Positions 46,134 to 57,225 of a stretch of DNA of 64,000 nucleotides are shown here, in pieces (within the stretch, counting starts at the first letter, position 1; every line of letters starts with the position of its first letter). Source of the DNA: Epiperipatus broadwayi (lineage: Eukaryota; Onychophora; Udeonychophora; Euonychophora; Peripatidae). A model generated the notes under the pieces. It was not told where the DNA came from. It saw only the letters and a program-made list of their open reading frames with translations, and made no database searches. The DNA lies in contig JAQFVV010000351.1 of the NCBI GenBank assembly GCA_028023455.1, positions 310,001 through 374,000 of the forward strand. The letters run 5' to 3'. The translations under genes were made by a program, and so were the position numbers.

Positions 46134-47544
46134 TATAACGTTTTCCATTTTGCTAGGCCTCTATCTGCATTATAAATGTGCAAGTTGATCAAATTATGTA
46201 AAACAAAAAAAACTGTTTAATTTTTTATTTCAAAAAAAGAAGAACGTTTCATGATTATTCTAAAAACATAACTATCTTTCCTGATCAATTTGTCCATAGA
46301 ATTGTTACGAGTATAATTGCAAGCTGAATCAGTTTTTTATTTATAAAGAGGGCGCCAGAGTCACTTAGACTCACTGATTCTGCGTCAAACAATCGTAACT
46401 TGTAAGTAGTAAAAGATATTCCCCTTTGACTTAATTAAGAAAATAAATCTACTTAGCAAAGGTAATTTACACTCTCATTTGACTCTAAATAATCAAAACT
46501 AAAACTTAAATATATTAACTCTAAATTTATACACATACAATGAAAGTTATGTTAATAACAAAAATTTAATATTTATGATAAATGAAAAATTATAATATTG
46601 GCAAGTATTGTGCACAATGAATTTAATAATTTGCTTCAAATATTGAAGTAATAGCTAGTTTGTGTCTTATTTTTCCGTGATAACAGTTTCATTCACTTCT
46701 CAGTTCGCAAATCTTTAGATCAAAAAAATTATGGGATAAACATTTCATTCAAATCTCTGTTCATAAAGCTTTATATAAAGTTATGGCCATTAACTTACTG
46801 GTAAGTTGATATTTAAGTAGATCATTGACCCTCCGATGTCCAATTCCTTCAGTGGGTAGTCTGCAGTAGTTTTTGTTAGTTTTACTCCTTCCAAATCACC
46901 GATCACTATTTAGGTAGAGTCAGACGATGATCTAGGTGACTTTTCTTGAGAGAAAGTGTCGGCAAACGATAGAGTTCTACTCACTCATGGAGAGCAGTTT
47001 CAGTTCGTATCTAAGTAGACACAGCTTATTAATTTTTTTTATATAAAAATTTTTTATATAAAAAAAAATACGAGGCACTTCAAATTGCTCAACACTCTCT
47101 GGAACAACAAGACAAAGACACTTTTCAAACCTGTCGGCCCCTTGTATATCCCCAAATTCTTTTTAGAAATTCTGCACATATTCCTTTTTACCTTTTGTTC
47201 TATTTTATAAACTTCTACGTTATTTCTCAATTTTTTATTACAAAGTCTCTTTTCTCGTTATGAATTTTTGCCAATTTTAATTACTATCAGAAAGTTGTTT
47301 CTGATAGCAATCTTTTACCTTTGGAATTTCCTTTCACTATTTGAAACAATTATTCATTATGCACTTTCCAATATTGAATTGATTTTAATTAAATTATATA
47401 TATAAAAAAATTAAACTTTCACTGTACGTTTTCTTAAAACTTTATATTACAAAAAAAAAATTAAAGATTGGGTTCTCTCTTTTTATTTAAATGATATACA
47501 ATATTAAATAGTAATTTGTACCATATATATAAATAATGGTACAA
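46134..47544 (-). repeat. element B 3' LTR
   Basis: Minus strand starts TGTACCATTATTTATA and ends GTTATA. It includes about 43 bp (near 47248-47290) absent from the other LTR and a short duplicated TTTTTATATAAAA block near 47040. The AGGGCGCCA-hairpin module lies at 46326-46380. The first bases TGTACCAT and ATGGTACA a few bases later form a terminal hairpin. Confidence 0.8.
46326..46380. promoter_or_regulatory. GGGCGCCA-hairpin module, element B 3' LTR
   Basis: Outer stem GAATCAG (46326-46332) / CTGATTC (46374-46380) encloses GGGCGCCA (46350-46357) and an inner hairpin GAGTC-ACTTA-GACTC (46358-46372). In the other LTR of this element (about 51650-51700) the motif is GGGTGCCA and the inner stem is damaged. 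Confidence 0.5.
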
Positions 47545-47639
47545 TATCACCAGGTCAGAGGAATGAGAATAAAATAGAGGTTTAAACTAATCTTTATGGA
47601 GTACTTCTAACCCATGTCCTAGTCTTATATGGTTTCAGT

Positions 47640-47947
47640 GACCTAGCGTTATAGGTACCCCTTTCTCCTTCACCATTCTCTAAAGTGAAAGCATTTGGAC
47701 CATCCTGTCAGCTTATTTGGTAAGGTCCCTCATACAAAATTTGGAACTTTTTAAAAATATGCTTCCCAGTTTGGCTCACAGGGTTCATTTTGACCCACAC
47801 CATGTCCCCTGTTTTAAACTTATCAGTCAGGACTCCTTTCCGCAGGGTCCGGTGCTTGATGCAGTGTTCCAATTTTTTTCTTGCTTCTTTGTGATCTCTC
47901 CCTTTATCAATGTTTTCTAGACTAGTGGGTAATGTGGATTTATACAA
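47640..47947 (-). pseudogene. element B integrase C-terminus
   Basis: The frame of 79 codons ends FKTGDMVWVKMNPVSQTGK and FQILYEGPYQIS, then a stop. Beyond the stop, to about 47640, the same strand encodes QDGPNAFTLEN and GTYNARSLKPY. This is the GPY/F region found at the end of Ty3/Gypsy integrases, which binds DNA. The in-frame stop after GPYQIS splits it. The GTYNARSL.PY ending is shared with element A. Confidence 0.75.
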
Positions 47948-48293
47948 TCAAGGTACCACTTGTCCGAATTGAAGTCTTACAGGTGCAAATCTGGTGGATT
48001 CATTATGAGTCCAATTTATGAAATTTAACACCCTTGGGAGTTGTTTCACCCATCCTCTATGGTTGGACACAGTATATACCCTGAAGAGGCATCCCAACTC
48101 TCTCATCACCCGCTCACAAGGGTTGGATTGCAGATTTCATATGGATGACAATGTGTTTTACCTCCATCCTCTCTATCCACTGTTGCCAATCATAAGATGT
48201 GAAAGGCATACCATGGTCTGACAAAATAGCTTTTGCACTGCCTACCCTTTTAAAATATTGTAGACTGTATGGCATTCCTAGTATTGGCCTGCG

Positions 48294-48596
48294 TCATCGG
48301 ATATGCTGACACCCATTTTGAAAAAAGGTCATATACACTAGTAGATATTTCATTTCCCCAAAAGCCAGCAATGGTCCATAGAAATAAATAGCCACCAGGT
48401 TATTGGGTTTCTTAGGGATGATAGAGTTCAATGGACCTTGATATGACTTGTTTGCTGGTTTTGTCTTCTGACATGGCTCGCAGGAGCTTACTATCCAGGT
48501 AACCTGTGCTCTCATATTCAGCCAATTGAACCATGTCCTCAATAAGCCTTCCACTTTATTTACACCATAGTGCCCATAAAAATGGTGGGTGTACAT
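48294..48596 (-). pseudogene. element B integrase zinc-binding and core start
   Basis: HHFYGHYGVNKVEGLL followed by C-EPC-QKTKPANKSY gives the H-H-C-C zinc-binding module. The core begins LVAIYFYGPLLAFGEMKYLLVYMTFF. Related integrases usually have an Asp where this has the Tyr of AIYFYG, and a second Asp where this has the Thr of VYMTFF. So at least one catalytic position is lost. The remaining core, to 47947, is broken by stops. Confidence 0.75.
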
Positions 48597-48921
48597 AATA
48601 AGTCCTTCCTGTAAACTCTGGTATAATCATTCTCCACCGATCCCTTTGCAGGTCAGTCATATACCACAGGATCCCTTCTTTCATGCAGTATCTCTCACCA
48701 GCATTAGTATCTGCTGTTTCTCCCACTTCATTTTTGTCTTTTAGTTGGTCAATAATTTTCTTGTAGGTAGGGCTTTGCCATTGTATCTTTCCTAAGTGTC
48801 TCAATCCTTCTTCTACTACAGCATCTGTTTCTAATTCTACACTTGCCAAACAGATATCTTCCATCTGCAGATAGTCCTGGGTATCAGGAACAATATTTTG
48901 GCTCAATGTGTTGGCTACCAC
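48556..48921 (-). pseudogene. element B RNase H-integrase linker
   Basis: Starts VANTLSQN, matching the VADALSR motif at the end of RNase H in this family. It continues through WQSPTYKKIIDQLKD and YCMKEGILWYM to the segment before the integrase zinc-binding module. It overlaps the integrase frame by 41 bp, so a frameshift lies near 48560-48600. Confidence 0.7.
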
Positions 48922-48981
48922 ACTTTCAGTGCCCTTACAATACTGAATGGAATAATTGAATTCCTGGAGAAAAAGGCTCCA

Positions 48982-49344
48982 TCAGATTAGCCTACTATTT
49001 GTTAAATAACTGTGGTTTAAGAATTCCAGGCTCTTATGATCTGTCCTAACAATCGTTTTGGATCCTATCAAGAGTTGGCAGAACTTCTGAAATGCCCACA
49101 CCACAGCCAAGGCCTCTTTCTCTGTTACACAGTAATTAATCTCTGCACCTCTCAATGGTCTGCTGACAAAATAAATTACACCCAAGTTACCATCCTCTTC
49201 AACTTGCATAAGAGCTGCACCTAACACATACCCACTACTGTCTACCTGAACAATAAATGGTTTCCTTAGGTCAGGGTAAACCAACATCACTTGGCTAAGG
49301 AATTTTTCTTTAATAATCCTAAAATTGGTCTCATGATCTTCCAT
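48982..49344 (-). pseudogene. element B RNase H
   Basis: 120 codons with KPFIVQVDSSGYVLGAALMQ, TEKEALAVVWAFQKF and IVRTDHKSLEFL. These supply the D, E and D catalytic positions of the Ty3/Gypsy RNase H, which removes RNA from the RNA-DNA hybrid. The three blocks look intact, but the frame is cut off from RT upstream by a stop near 49345-49351. Confidence 0.8.
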
Positions 49345-49350
49345 CCATTT

Positions 49351-49881
49351 TCATGGCATTCCCTTATGTAATAATTGTAGCAGAGGCTCCATGTCTGAAG
49401 CAAAGTTTTTGTAAAATTTATTGTAGAAATTACACAGCCCCAAAAAGGATCTCACCTGTTTTGGTGTTTGAGGGGCTGGGAAATCATGTATTGCCTGGAT
49501 TTTGTCAGGGTGGGGTCTGATTCCATTTGCATTAATTAAGTGCCCTAAGAAATTCACTTCTTCTGCTGCTAAACAGCTCTTTTGTAAATTAATGTGAATA
49601 TCCTTCATATTGCACTCTTGTAGAAACAACTTGAGGTGTTGTAAGTGCTCATGAGAGTTATTAGATGCAATAATCACATCATCCATGTAGTTAGTGATTA
49701 ATGTTTTGATCTCAGGGGACAGTACACTGTCAAGACATTTTAGCAGGCCTGCTTTACTATTCTTAAGACCAAAAGGCATTCTGTTAAATTGGTAAGATAT
49801 ACCATTATATCGAAATGCCATGTACTTCCAGTCAGCAGGGTGTAACTTGATCTGCCAATAGCTGGCAGTCAGATCTAACAT
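49351..49881 (-). pseudogene. element B reverse transcriptase
   Basis: The 176-codon frame begins at motif A (LDLTASYWQIKLHP) and has NRMPFGLKNSKAGLLKCLDS (motif B), NYMDDVIIAS (motif C with the catalytic DD), then VNFLGHLI and PKQVRSFLGLCNFYNKF. This is a typical Ty3/Gypsy RT. The block before motif A (about 49890-50060) is present on the same strand but interrupted by stops. Confidence 0.85.
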
Positions 49882-50061
49882 GGAAAATATCTTTTTCCCT
49901 GGAATTTATTTACCAACTCATTAAATGGAGGTGGAACATTTTTATTGGCCATGTAATCTTGTTCAATTGCCTGGCATCCAAACACAGTCTTATGGCTCCA
50001 TCTGTTTTCTTTACAACCACCAATGGGTTATTATATGCTGACGAACCCTTGTAATAATATC

Positions 50062-50262
50062 TCACTCCTCCATTTTAGCTAATTCTCTCTCCACCTCAGC
50101 TCTATATTGGTGTGGCACTGGGTATGATCTTGCCTGGTATGGTGTACTATCAGCAATTCTTGATCCTGTGCTCATACCCTTTAATAACCCCGGGTTTATC
50201 TGAAAATTTGATTTATATTCAATTAGAACTTCTTTTAAGTCTCCTTTCCATTCTTCCTTCAC
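50062..50262 (-). pseudogene. element B protease-RT linker
   Basis: 66 codons: LIEYKSNFQINPGLLKGM, then PYQARSYPVPHQYRAEVERE. This matches the region just upstream of RT in Ty3/Gypsy pol, where YP.P...R..V..E...M precedes the first RT block. Confidence 0.75.
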
Positions 50263-50311
50263 TTCATTTATTATCTCATCAATCCATGCCTCTATTGAAG
50301 GATGTTCTATC

Positions 50312-50956
50312 TCAACCTCTATTACATACGTTTTGCTGATTCACTCTCATCCGTGACACAAACTCCACTTCTTCCCCTTCGCAGATAATCTTTTCATCTT
50401 TATAATTGATCACACACCCAGTTTTGAGCATAAAGTTTGACCCCAATATGGCTTCATGTATCAACCCTTTTAGAATTAATAATGTGTGGGGTATAATTTT
50501 ATCCCCTATTTTAATTTGTACCCAAACTGGTTTCGAGCCCAATAATGCCTTTTTGTTATTTGCCAATGTTATTTGTGTGCTTTTCACCGGTAGAGTTGGT
50601 ATCTCTATGGGTTGGCTCCGCATGTGTTCATACGATGTTTTCAACATTACTGATATCTGGCTGCCAGAATCCCACAATGTCTCTACCTTGACATCGTTTA
50701 TTTGTAAAACAACTTTTGGGCATTCTTGAGACGTGTACTTAATCGATTCGCCGTCCCACTCACAAATAAGATTATCTATCCTCTTTTCCTCTGTTGTTCT
50801 ACTGATCACTTTATTTCTTCTCTTTTTCCTTTTTTTTTTTACTGGTTCTTTTATTTCTTCTTTTAATTCTCTGACCATCTCTGCCATTTCTTTCTTTATA
50901 TCTTCTTTGAATTCCATTTTGAATTTGTGTAATAGTTTTCTTATTAAGAGTTCCAC
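50312..50956 (-). pseudogene. element B leader and aspartic protease
   Basis: 214 codons. Residues 1-50 are a charged helix ending in a KKKRKKRR patch. Then the retropepsin-like domain: VETLWDSGSQISVM holds the D-S-G active site, and HEAILGSNFMLKTG the second conserved block. In such elements this domain cleaves the polyprotein. The frame is uninterrupted from its ATG but is cut off from the RT part by stops at about 50262-50312. It may keep only the very end of a former gag-pol protein. Confidence 0.75.
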
Positions 50957-51434
50957 ACCTCTTTAAATTCTTTCTCGCCTTTTGCCATATTCTGTATATT
51001 TTTACTATTTCTCAATTTCATATATGGCCATGTTGCTTATTTTTGCTATAGTAAACAAAATCTTAACTTCATCAATTGTTACGATATAAATTCAATATTT
51101 TATTTTGCTTTGCTAATAAATTCGTTCACTGACACCCCTCTCTTTTATCACCCTATAATCTCCCATCCCTCTCCACCTTTACCGTCATTGCTAACCTTTG
51201 ATCGGTTTTATTTATTATTTAATTTATAAACTATTATTTTATTTCAATATAGTCTTATTTAAAATCTTACACTCTTATCCTACTCTTTAAAAAAAAACTT
51301 TCGTAATCATACGCAATAACTTTTTAGACTTGCGCACTATTTGTGGTCATATTTATTTTCCGGCTACGGACATTAAATTCTCAATTTCATGCCGTTTTTA
51401 AATTTTTTCAGGTCGTGGTTTTTTTTTTTCGTAA

Positions 51435-51452
51435 GCCCAAGTTGGGTCATCA
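51435..51452 (-). other. element B primer-binding site
   Basis: The minus strand reads TGATGACCCAACTTGGGC one base after the LTR end GTTATA. It parallels element A (TGGACACCCAACTGGGGC one base after GTTACA), so the position is well supported although the first bases have changed. Confidence 0.6.
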
Positions 51453-51453
51453 T

Positions 51454-52799
51454 TATAACATTTTCCATTTTGCTAGGCCTCTATCCACATTATAAATGCG
51501 TGAGTTGATCAAATTATGTAAAAGAAAAAAAACTGTTAAATTTTTATTTAAAAAAAAAGAACGTTTCATGATTATTCTAAAAACATAAATATCTTTCCTG
51601 ATCAACTCGGCCATAAAATTGTTACGAGTACAATTGCAAGCTGAATCAGTTTTTTATTTATAAAGAGGGTGCCAGAGTCGCTTAGATCATTGATTCTGCG
51701 TCAAACAATCATAACTCGTAAAGTAGTAAAAGATATTCCCCTTTGACTTAATTAAGAAAATAAATCTACTTAGCAAAGGTAATTTATACTTTCATTTGAC
51801 TCTAAATAATCAAAACTAAAACTTAAATATATTAACTCTAAATTTATACACGTACAATGAAAGTTATGTTAATAACAAAAATTTAATATTTATGATAAAT
51901 AAAAAATTATAATATTGGAAAGTATTGTGCACAACGAATTTAATAATTTGATTCAAATATTGAAGTAATAGCTAGTTTGTGTCTTATTTTTCCATGATAA
52001 CAGTTTGATTCACTTCTCAGTTCGCAAATCTTTAGATCAAAAAAATTATGGGATAAACATTTCATTCAAATCTCTGTTCATAAAGCTTTATATAAAGTTA
52101 TGGCCATTAACTTACCTGTAAGTTGATAATTAAGTAGGTCATTGATCCTCCGACATTCAATTCCTTCAGTGGGTAGTCCACAGTAGTTTTTTTAGGTTTA
52201 CTTCTTCCAAATCTCTGATCAATATTTAGGTAGAGTCAGACGATGATCTAGGTGACTTTTCTCGAGAGAAAGTGTCAGCAAATGATAGAGTTCTACTCAC
52301 TCATGGAGACCAGTTTCAGTTCGCATCTAAGTGGACACATTTTATTTTTTTTTTTATATAAAAAAAAATACGAGACACTTCAAATTGCTCAACACTCTCT
52401 GGAACAACAAGACAAAGACACTTTTCAAACCTGTCAGCCCCTTTTATATCCCCAGATTCTTTTTAGAAGTTCTGCGCATATTCCTTTTTACATTTGTTCT
52501 ATTTTATAAACTTCTACATCATTTCTCAATTTTTTATTACTATCAGAAAGTCGTTTCTGATAGCAATCTTTTACCTTTGGAATTTCCTTTCACTATTTGA
52601 AACAATTATTCATTATGCACTTTCCAATATCGAATTTATTTTAATTAAATTATACATAAAAAAAATTAAACTTTCACTGTACGTTTTCTTAAAACATTAT
52701 ATTACAAAAAAAAATTAAAGATCGGGTTCTCTCTTTTTTATTTAAATGATATACAATATTAAATAGTAATTTGTACCATATATATAAATAAATGGTACA
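51454..52799 (-). repeat. element B 5' LTR
   Basis: Minus strand starts TGTACCATTTATTTATA with a terminal hairpin (TGTACCAT/ATGGTACA) and ends GTTATA. Pairs with 46134-47544. Open frames inside (74-89 codons at 52252-52718) have equivalents in neither known proteins nor conserved frames of the other LTR. Confidence 0.8.
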
Positions 52800-53298
52800 A
52801 TATATATAAAGCACATAGGAGATCATTATATTAACCTTATTTTATTGATAAATATGATAATTTAAAAAAATATTTTGAATTACAACAGCACATTTACTAT
52901 ATAGTACAATTCAGTCAAAACATAATAAAATGTTATACTGATTAGGCTAATATGAATATTTTTAAACTATTATATATTGTATCGTTTTTTGGCTTTAATT
53001 CATAAATTACTTCCTTGAAGACAAAACTTCGAATAGTTTGCCAATACAGTACAAATTTTAATCAAAAACTGTTTTCAGGATTGCTTATATATGTGGTAAA
53101 AATGCAACAGCATGAATAAACATAATCAAGCACAATATTCTAGTAACATTTATTTAATGTTCAACATGCAGTCAGAATAAATAATGCTTGAGTTTTTTAT
53201 TTTTTAATTAAAAAAAGTTAAGGAAACTTCTAAAAAATATGTAAATAATATGCAAAAGACAATGCCACTTTTCAAATGAATCCATTGTATATATATAT
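52800..53298. other. AT-rich DNA, no gene recognised
   Basis: No structured element seen. Confidence 0.5.
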
Positions 53299-53310
53299 AG
53301 ACAATATATT

Positions 53311-53575
53311 CATCATCATCATCAATCATTATCAATCCATTGCAGGATGAAGGTCTCTCCAAGTTTCAATCCATCTACTCCAATCTTTAACTTCTCTTCT
53401 CCACATCACTCCTGCACACTTTCTTATTCCATCTATCCATCTCACATGTGGTCTCTTTCTGGGTCTTTTACAATCTCTTGGAATCCAGTTTAAGATTTCA
53501 ATTGTCCATCTATTATCATCTCTTCTAGCAATATGTCCAGCCCAACTCCACTTTAGTCTTTTAATTTTTTCAATG
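53311..53575 (-). mobile_element. 5'-truncated LINE 3' end with 12 bp target duplications
   Basis: AGACAATATATT occurs at 53299-53310 and 53576-53587 and brackets a 265 bp insert. On the minus strand the insert is the last part of a LINE ORF followed by a (GATGAT)n-type tail, (ATC)n on the plus strand at 53311-53323. The tail and the duplications identify a target-primed insertion. Confidence 0.85.
53332..53575 (-). pseudogene. LINE ORF C-terminal fragment
   Basis: The frame (about 80 codons within the insert) includes IKRLKWSWAGHIARRDDNRW, then WIPRDCKRPRKRPHVRWID, KCAGVMWRREVKDW and a stop at HPAMD. This wording (WAGH.AR..D.RW, then KR..GRP..RW.D) is the standard C-terminal end of a group of APE-type LINEs very common in arthropods. 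The start codon counted upstream lies in flanking DNA. Truncation removes RT and endonuclease, so it is a dead copy. Confidence 0.8.
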
Positions 53576-53589
53576 AGACAATATATTAT

Positions 53590-56500
53590 TGTGTACAAAA
53601 TACTCTGTTATTATTATTAGGTGCTGATAAATCAACATTAATTTCTGGTGATCCTAAGAAAAGCATTTGGCTCACAATATTTTCAGCATGAATAAAAGAA
53701 AAGTTTAAGACTTCATTTTCAATACAATTTGAAATAATGGTTCACTGCTAGCATGGGTGTGACTAACTGCTGCCAAAATTATCCATTCTTTATTGCTGCT
53801 GCTAAATATACATATTAGTTACAAGATGTCAATAAAATTTTAAATTAAGCAATAGATTAATGTAAAGCAAAAAATGAAAGGATACAAACCTTTTTTATGA
53901 ATTAATATTAGAAAGAGAATAATGTAATTCAGAATAGATTTTAATAAAGTCATCCTATCATTTGTTGCTTAGGAGGTCAAATGATGTTCCAAAACTAGAA
54001 GTAATGAAACTGAGCCACACATCTTTAGTTTTTGACTACCAATTTAAAAAAGTTATAACCAATAGTTATAGAACTTCAGAGTAAATAAACTGATTAACTC
54101 CTAAATGTGGATCATTGCTGAATATAGATTATGTTTTTGATAAATTATATAGTGTTATATTTTATTCATATTTTTAATGCATTTATAATTCCAAAAATTA
54201 AATTAATTTATGGAATAATAAACTTATTAGAATTTGTTTGTAACTTTACTAAAAATTATAATTTAAAATGAAATAAAAAATTGGGAAAATATATTTCAAT
54301 AGATAACTAATTAAAATTTCATTAAATGCTGGCTGTTATTTTATGTTCATAGATTGAAGTTCAATTTAGCATTTCTATTCTTGAAATATCACATGATTTT
54401 CTAAAGATGTAATACTTGATTATAATAATCTTTAAAATCAAATGTTAGAATATTTAATTTGTTTGTTTGGTGAAAAAGATTTTTGGAGGATTATTTATAT
54501 ACTCATATTAACATTATCACAAAGAAGTAAAATTAAATCTCTTGTTACATTGTCTTCCATTTTGCATAAAATATAAATTTACAGGATAAAAAATCTATTT
54601 TTAAACTTTAAACAGTAGAAAATCTAGCATATAACAAAAGATGATGTATTAAAATATATAGACTCTTTTATCGTTAGGATTTGGCAGCATAAGACAACAT
54701 AAACTTTATACAGTAATCCAGCTAACTTTACCTTCTGGTGATGACATTAAGGCTGCTAATACAGAGATTAATATTTTATTCCAAATATTCAGATTTACAA
54801 TTACTGATTAATATGGAACGTGAGTGACATAGAAATTAATCTAAAAAAAGAGAATATAAGGAATACTTTGAAGCATTGATTAATATGGAGTTGGAGATGC
54901 TTTACAGGTAAACATCTGAAGGTGAAGCTGCACAAATAGACAATAAGATACACAATAGAAATCTGACAGGAGTATTGCCATTCATAAATTGCAGCAATAA
55001 AAGTTACACAATTTTATCTAAATGCAGATAATCCAGACTAGAGACAAGAACAGGTAATCCATTATATCTGATGATAACCTATCAAAATAACTGTTGGAAA
55101 AAAACAACATATTATTACACACATAGCAAGAAAGTAAGCACCATATGTATATTGCAATCAATGCATATTCAGTGAATTTAATTGCTTAAATAAAATTATA
55201 ACCTTTTTTTATATAAGATTCAATATTATTTTTAGTAGATGCAGCTTGATAATCCTTTAAGGTAGTGATAGTCATCATAAACATTACTCTTGTTTTTGCC
55301 CAATATTCTATTAAATATCTGAATTCTATTTCTTTACTAACAATTTCTAAATGGTATAGCATCCTTTGTTACCACTATGTATTGTATTGGTCTGGCAAAG
55401 CTATCATTTGTATGACTACACTATGATTGTAAGCACTTGAAGTGATATTGGTCAACAGATTAATATCTGCAGTAGATCTATGATCATGTCTCTCTTAACA
55501 TGTCCAAATGCCAATAAAGTTAAAACAAGGTTTTTAAGATTTTTTTTAACAGTCATCCCTACACTTTTTCATATTATTGTATTACATACAATGTAAAACT
55601 TTATATATAAACAAAACTAGTTTTTTTTCCAATAATAAATATACAAAACTATCAAAAATATTAAAACATATCCAGAAGGCTATGCACAAAAATTGAATAT
55701 TAGAGGAGTAAATATTATTGACTATTTTTATTTATTAAAGCATGGCAGTTTTTTATTACTCATATCAAGCTGTCCAGGTGTTTGCAAATAATTATATATT
55801 TAGTATAGCTTTTTTAATATCTATGAATTAAAACTTTATTTTTTAAATGTATATGCATGTAAAAACAGATTTGTTTTACTAAATGTATTTATAAAGTTTA
55901 TTCCTATTTGAATATTTAATTTCACATTTTGTCAACAAATTTGATAATGATAGTATTTTAATTATATATAATATTTTAGCTTATTTTCAGTGTTTAATCA
56001 AATTGTTAAATGTTTTAGACAATTCAAATTTTTCTTATACCTCTTCAAATATATTCAACTATTAGTAATAAAACACAGGTTATTGCAATACTGAAGTCAT
56101 TGCGTTATTTATTAATCTATATGTTATTTCAAACAATTGAAAGTATATGAAAAAGAATAAATGAAATCTTAATTTTTCTAAAAAACACTGAGCAATTATT
56201 TTAGATGATTGAAATAATTCATGATATAATAAATTAAATTTTGTAATTTTCTATGTTGATTGTAAAAAATCTCAATTAAGAACTAGCAATCTGCCAAACT
56301 TATACCAATCAGGACTTTTACAAAAAAATGAAAACGAAAAAAAAAAAAACATCCACTAGAAAACAAAATTGTTGAATGGAATTATAACTGCACAAATACA
56401 CAACCCCATTAGCATAATTAGTGAAGGAAGACAACTGAAAGGTTTATGCTATAGTGGAATTGCCTTAACTCAGGTAACAAAACAATCAAAAACACAAGGG

Positions 56501-57034
56501 GAAAAGATTTAAAAAGATTCAATATCTTATCAGAAATAATTTTGATGTTTACCTTTCAGATTTTTTTTTTTTATAAAAAGTGGGAAAATAATATAAAAAT
56601 TATTACCCCTCCAATAATGACTATAAATGTAATTTTTTTTTTTTTAACATGACTATAAATGTATACATCTCAAACTTAGGATTAGCAATGCTACTTAAAA
56701 AAAAAAGTTTGTTTATGAGGTATTGCAAACGTATTCAAAATGTTTCCAATGTAGAACTAAATGATACAACCTGGAGTCCAAATTGCGACTTTTTGTAATA
56801 GAACTGATTAAATAATAGCTTATATGATAATGAAATTTTATAGATTAGAAATTGGTTATTAAAAATTCTTCAGTAGCTATATTTCTACATGAATTGTTAG
56901 TGACTCAACAATATATATTTCCATAAGGAGAATTATTAATGACTTAGAAGCTTACATTTCTTGGAAAATAGACAAAGGGCATAAACTCTACAGCTATAAA
57001 AACGATTTAAATTTTTTTTATGTACACTTTATTT
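53590..57034. other. AT-rich DNA, no gene recognised
   Basis: No open frame above 60 codons. A 15 bp direct repeat, ATGACTATAAATGTA, occurs at about 56616 and 56649. Confidence 0.6.
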
Positions 57035-57225
57035 ATAATCATTAGAAACCAATCAACACCTAAACATGCCAACATAGATAGTAATCAATATTTCTCACTG
57101 TTGTCAAGGCAACCTCTCTCCTTTTAATAGCAACAGTGGAAATCCTCTCTTACTAATGGTCCAATAAATATATATGGACACTTAAAGATTGCAACTTGAC
57201 CACAGAGAATGAAATACTGACACAA
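57035..57225 (-). repeat. dispersed repeat, family R copy 2
   Basis: Reverse complement of 15955-16140, about 85% identical by eye, with the same internal inverted repeat around GTTGTCAAG. Confidence 0.65.

Larger units (their letters stand above)
46134..52799 (-). mobile_element. LTR retrotransposon B (Ty3/Gypsy), degraded, no gag
   Basis: LTRs at 46134-47544 and 51454-52799 flank a 3.9 kb internal region. Minus-strand order: primer-binding site, lysine-rich leader plus protease, RT, RNase H, integrase zinc-binding part, integrase core, integrase C-terminus. RNase H before integrase gives the Ty3/Gypsy order. Between the primer-binding site and the protease frame there are only about 480 bp without a coding frame, so gag is missing. 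Many stops and shifts make it inactive. It is inserted in an AT repeat (TATAT on one side, ATATAT on the other, a possible 5 bp duplication). The LTRs differ by perhaps 4-6% plus a 43 bp indel, so it is older than element A. Confidence 0.85.
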
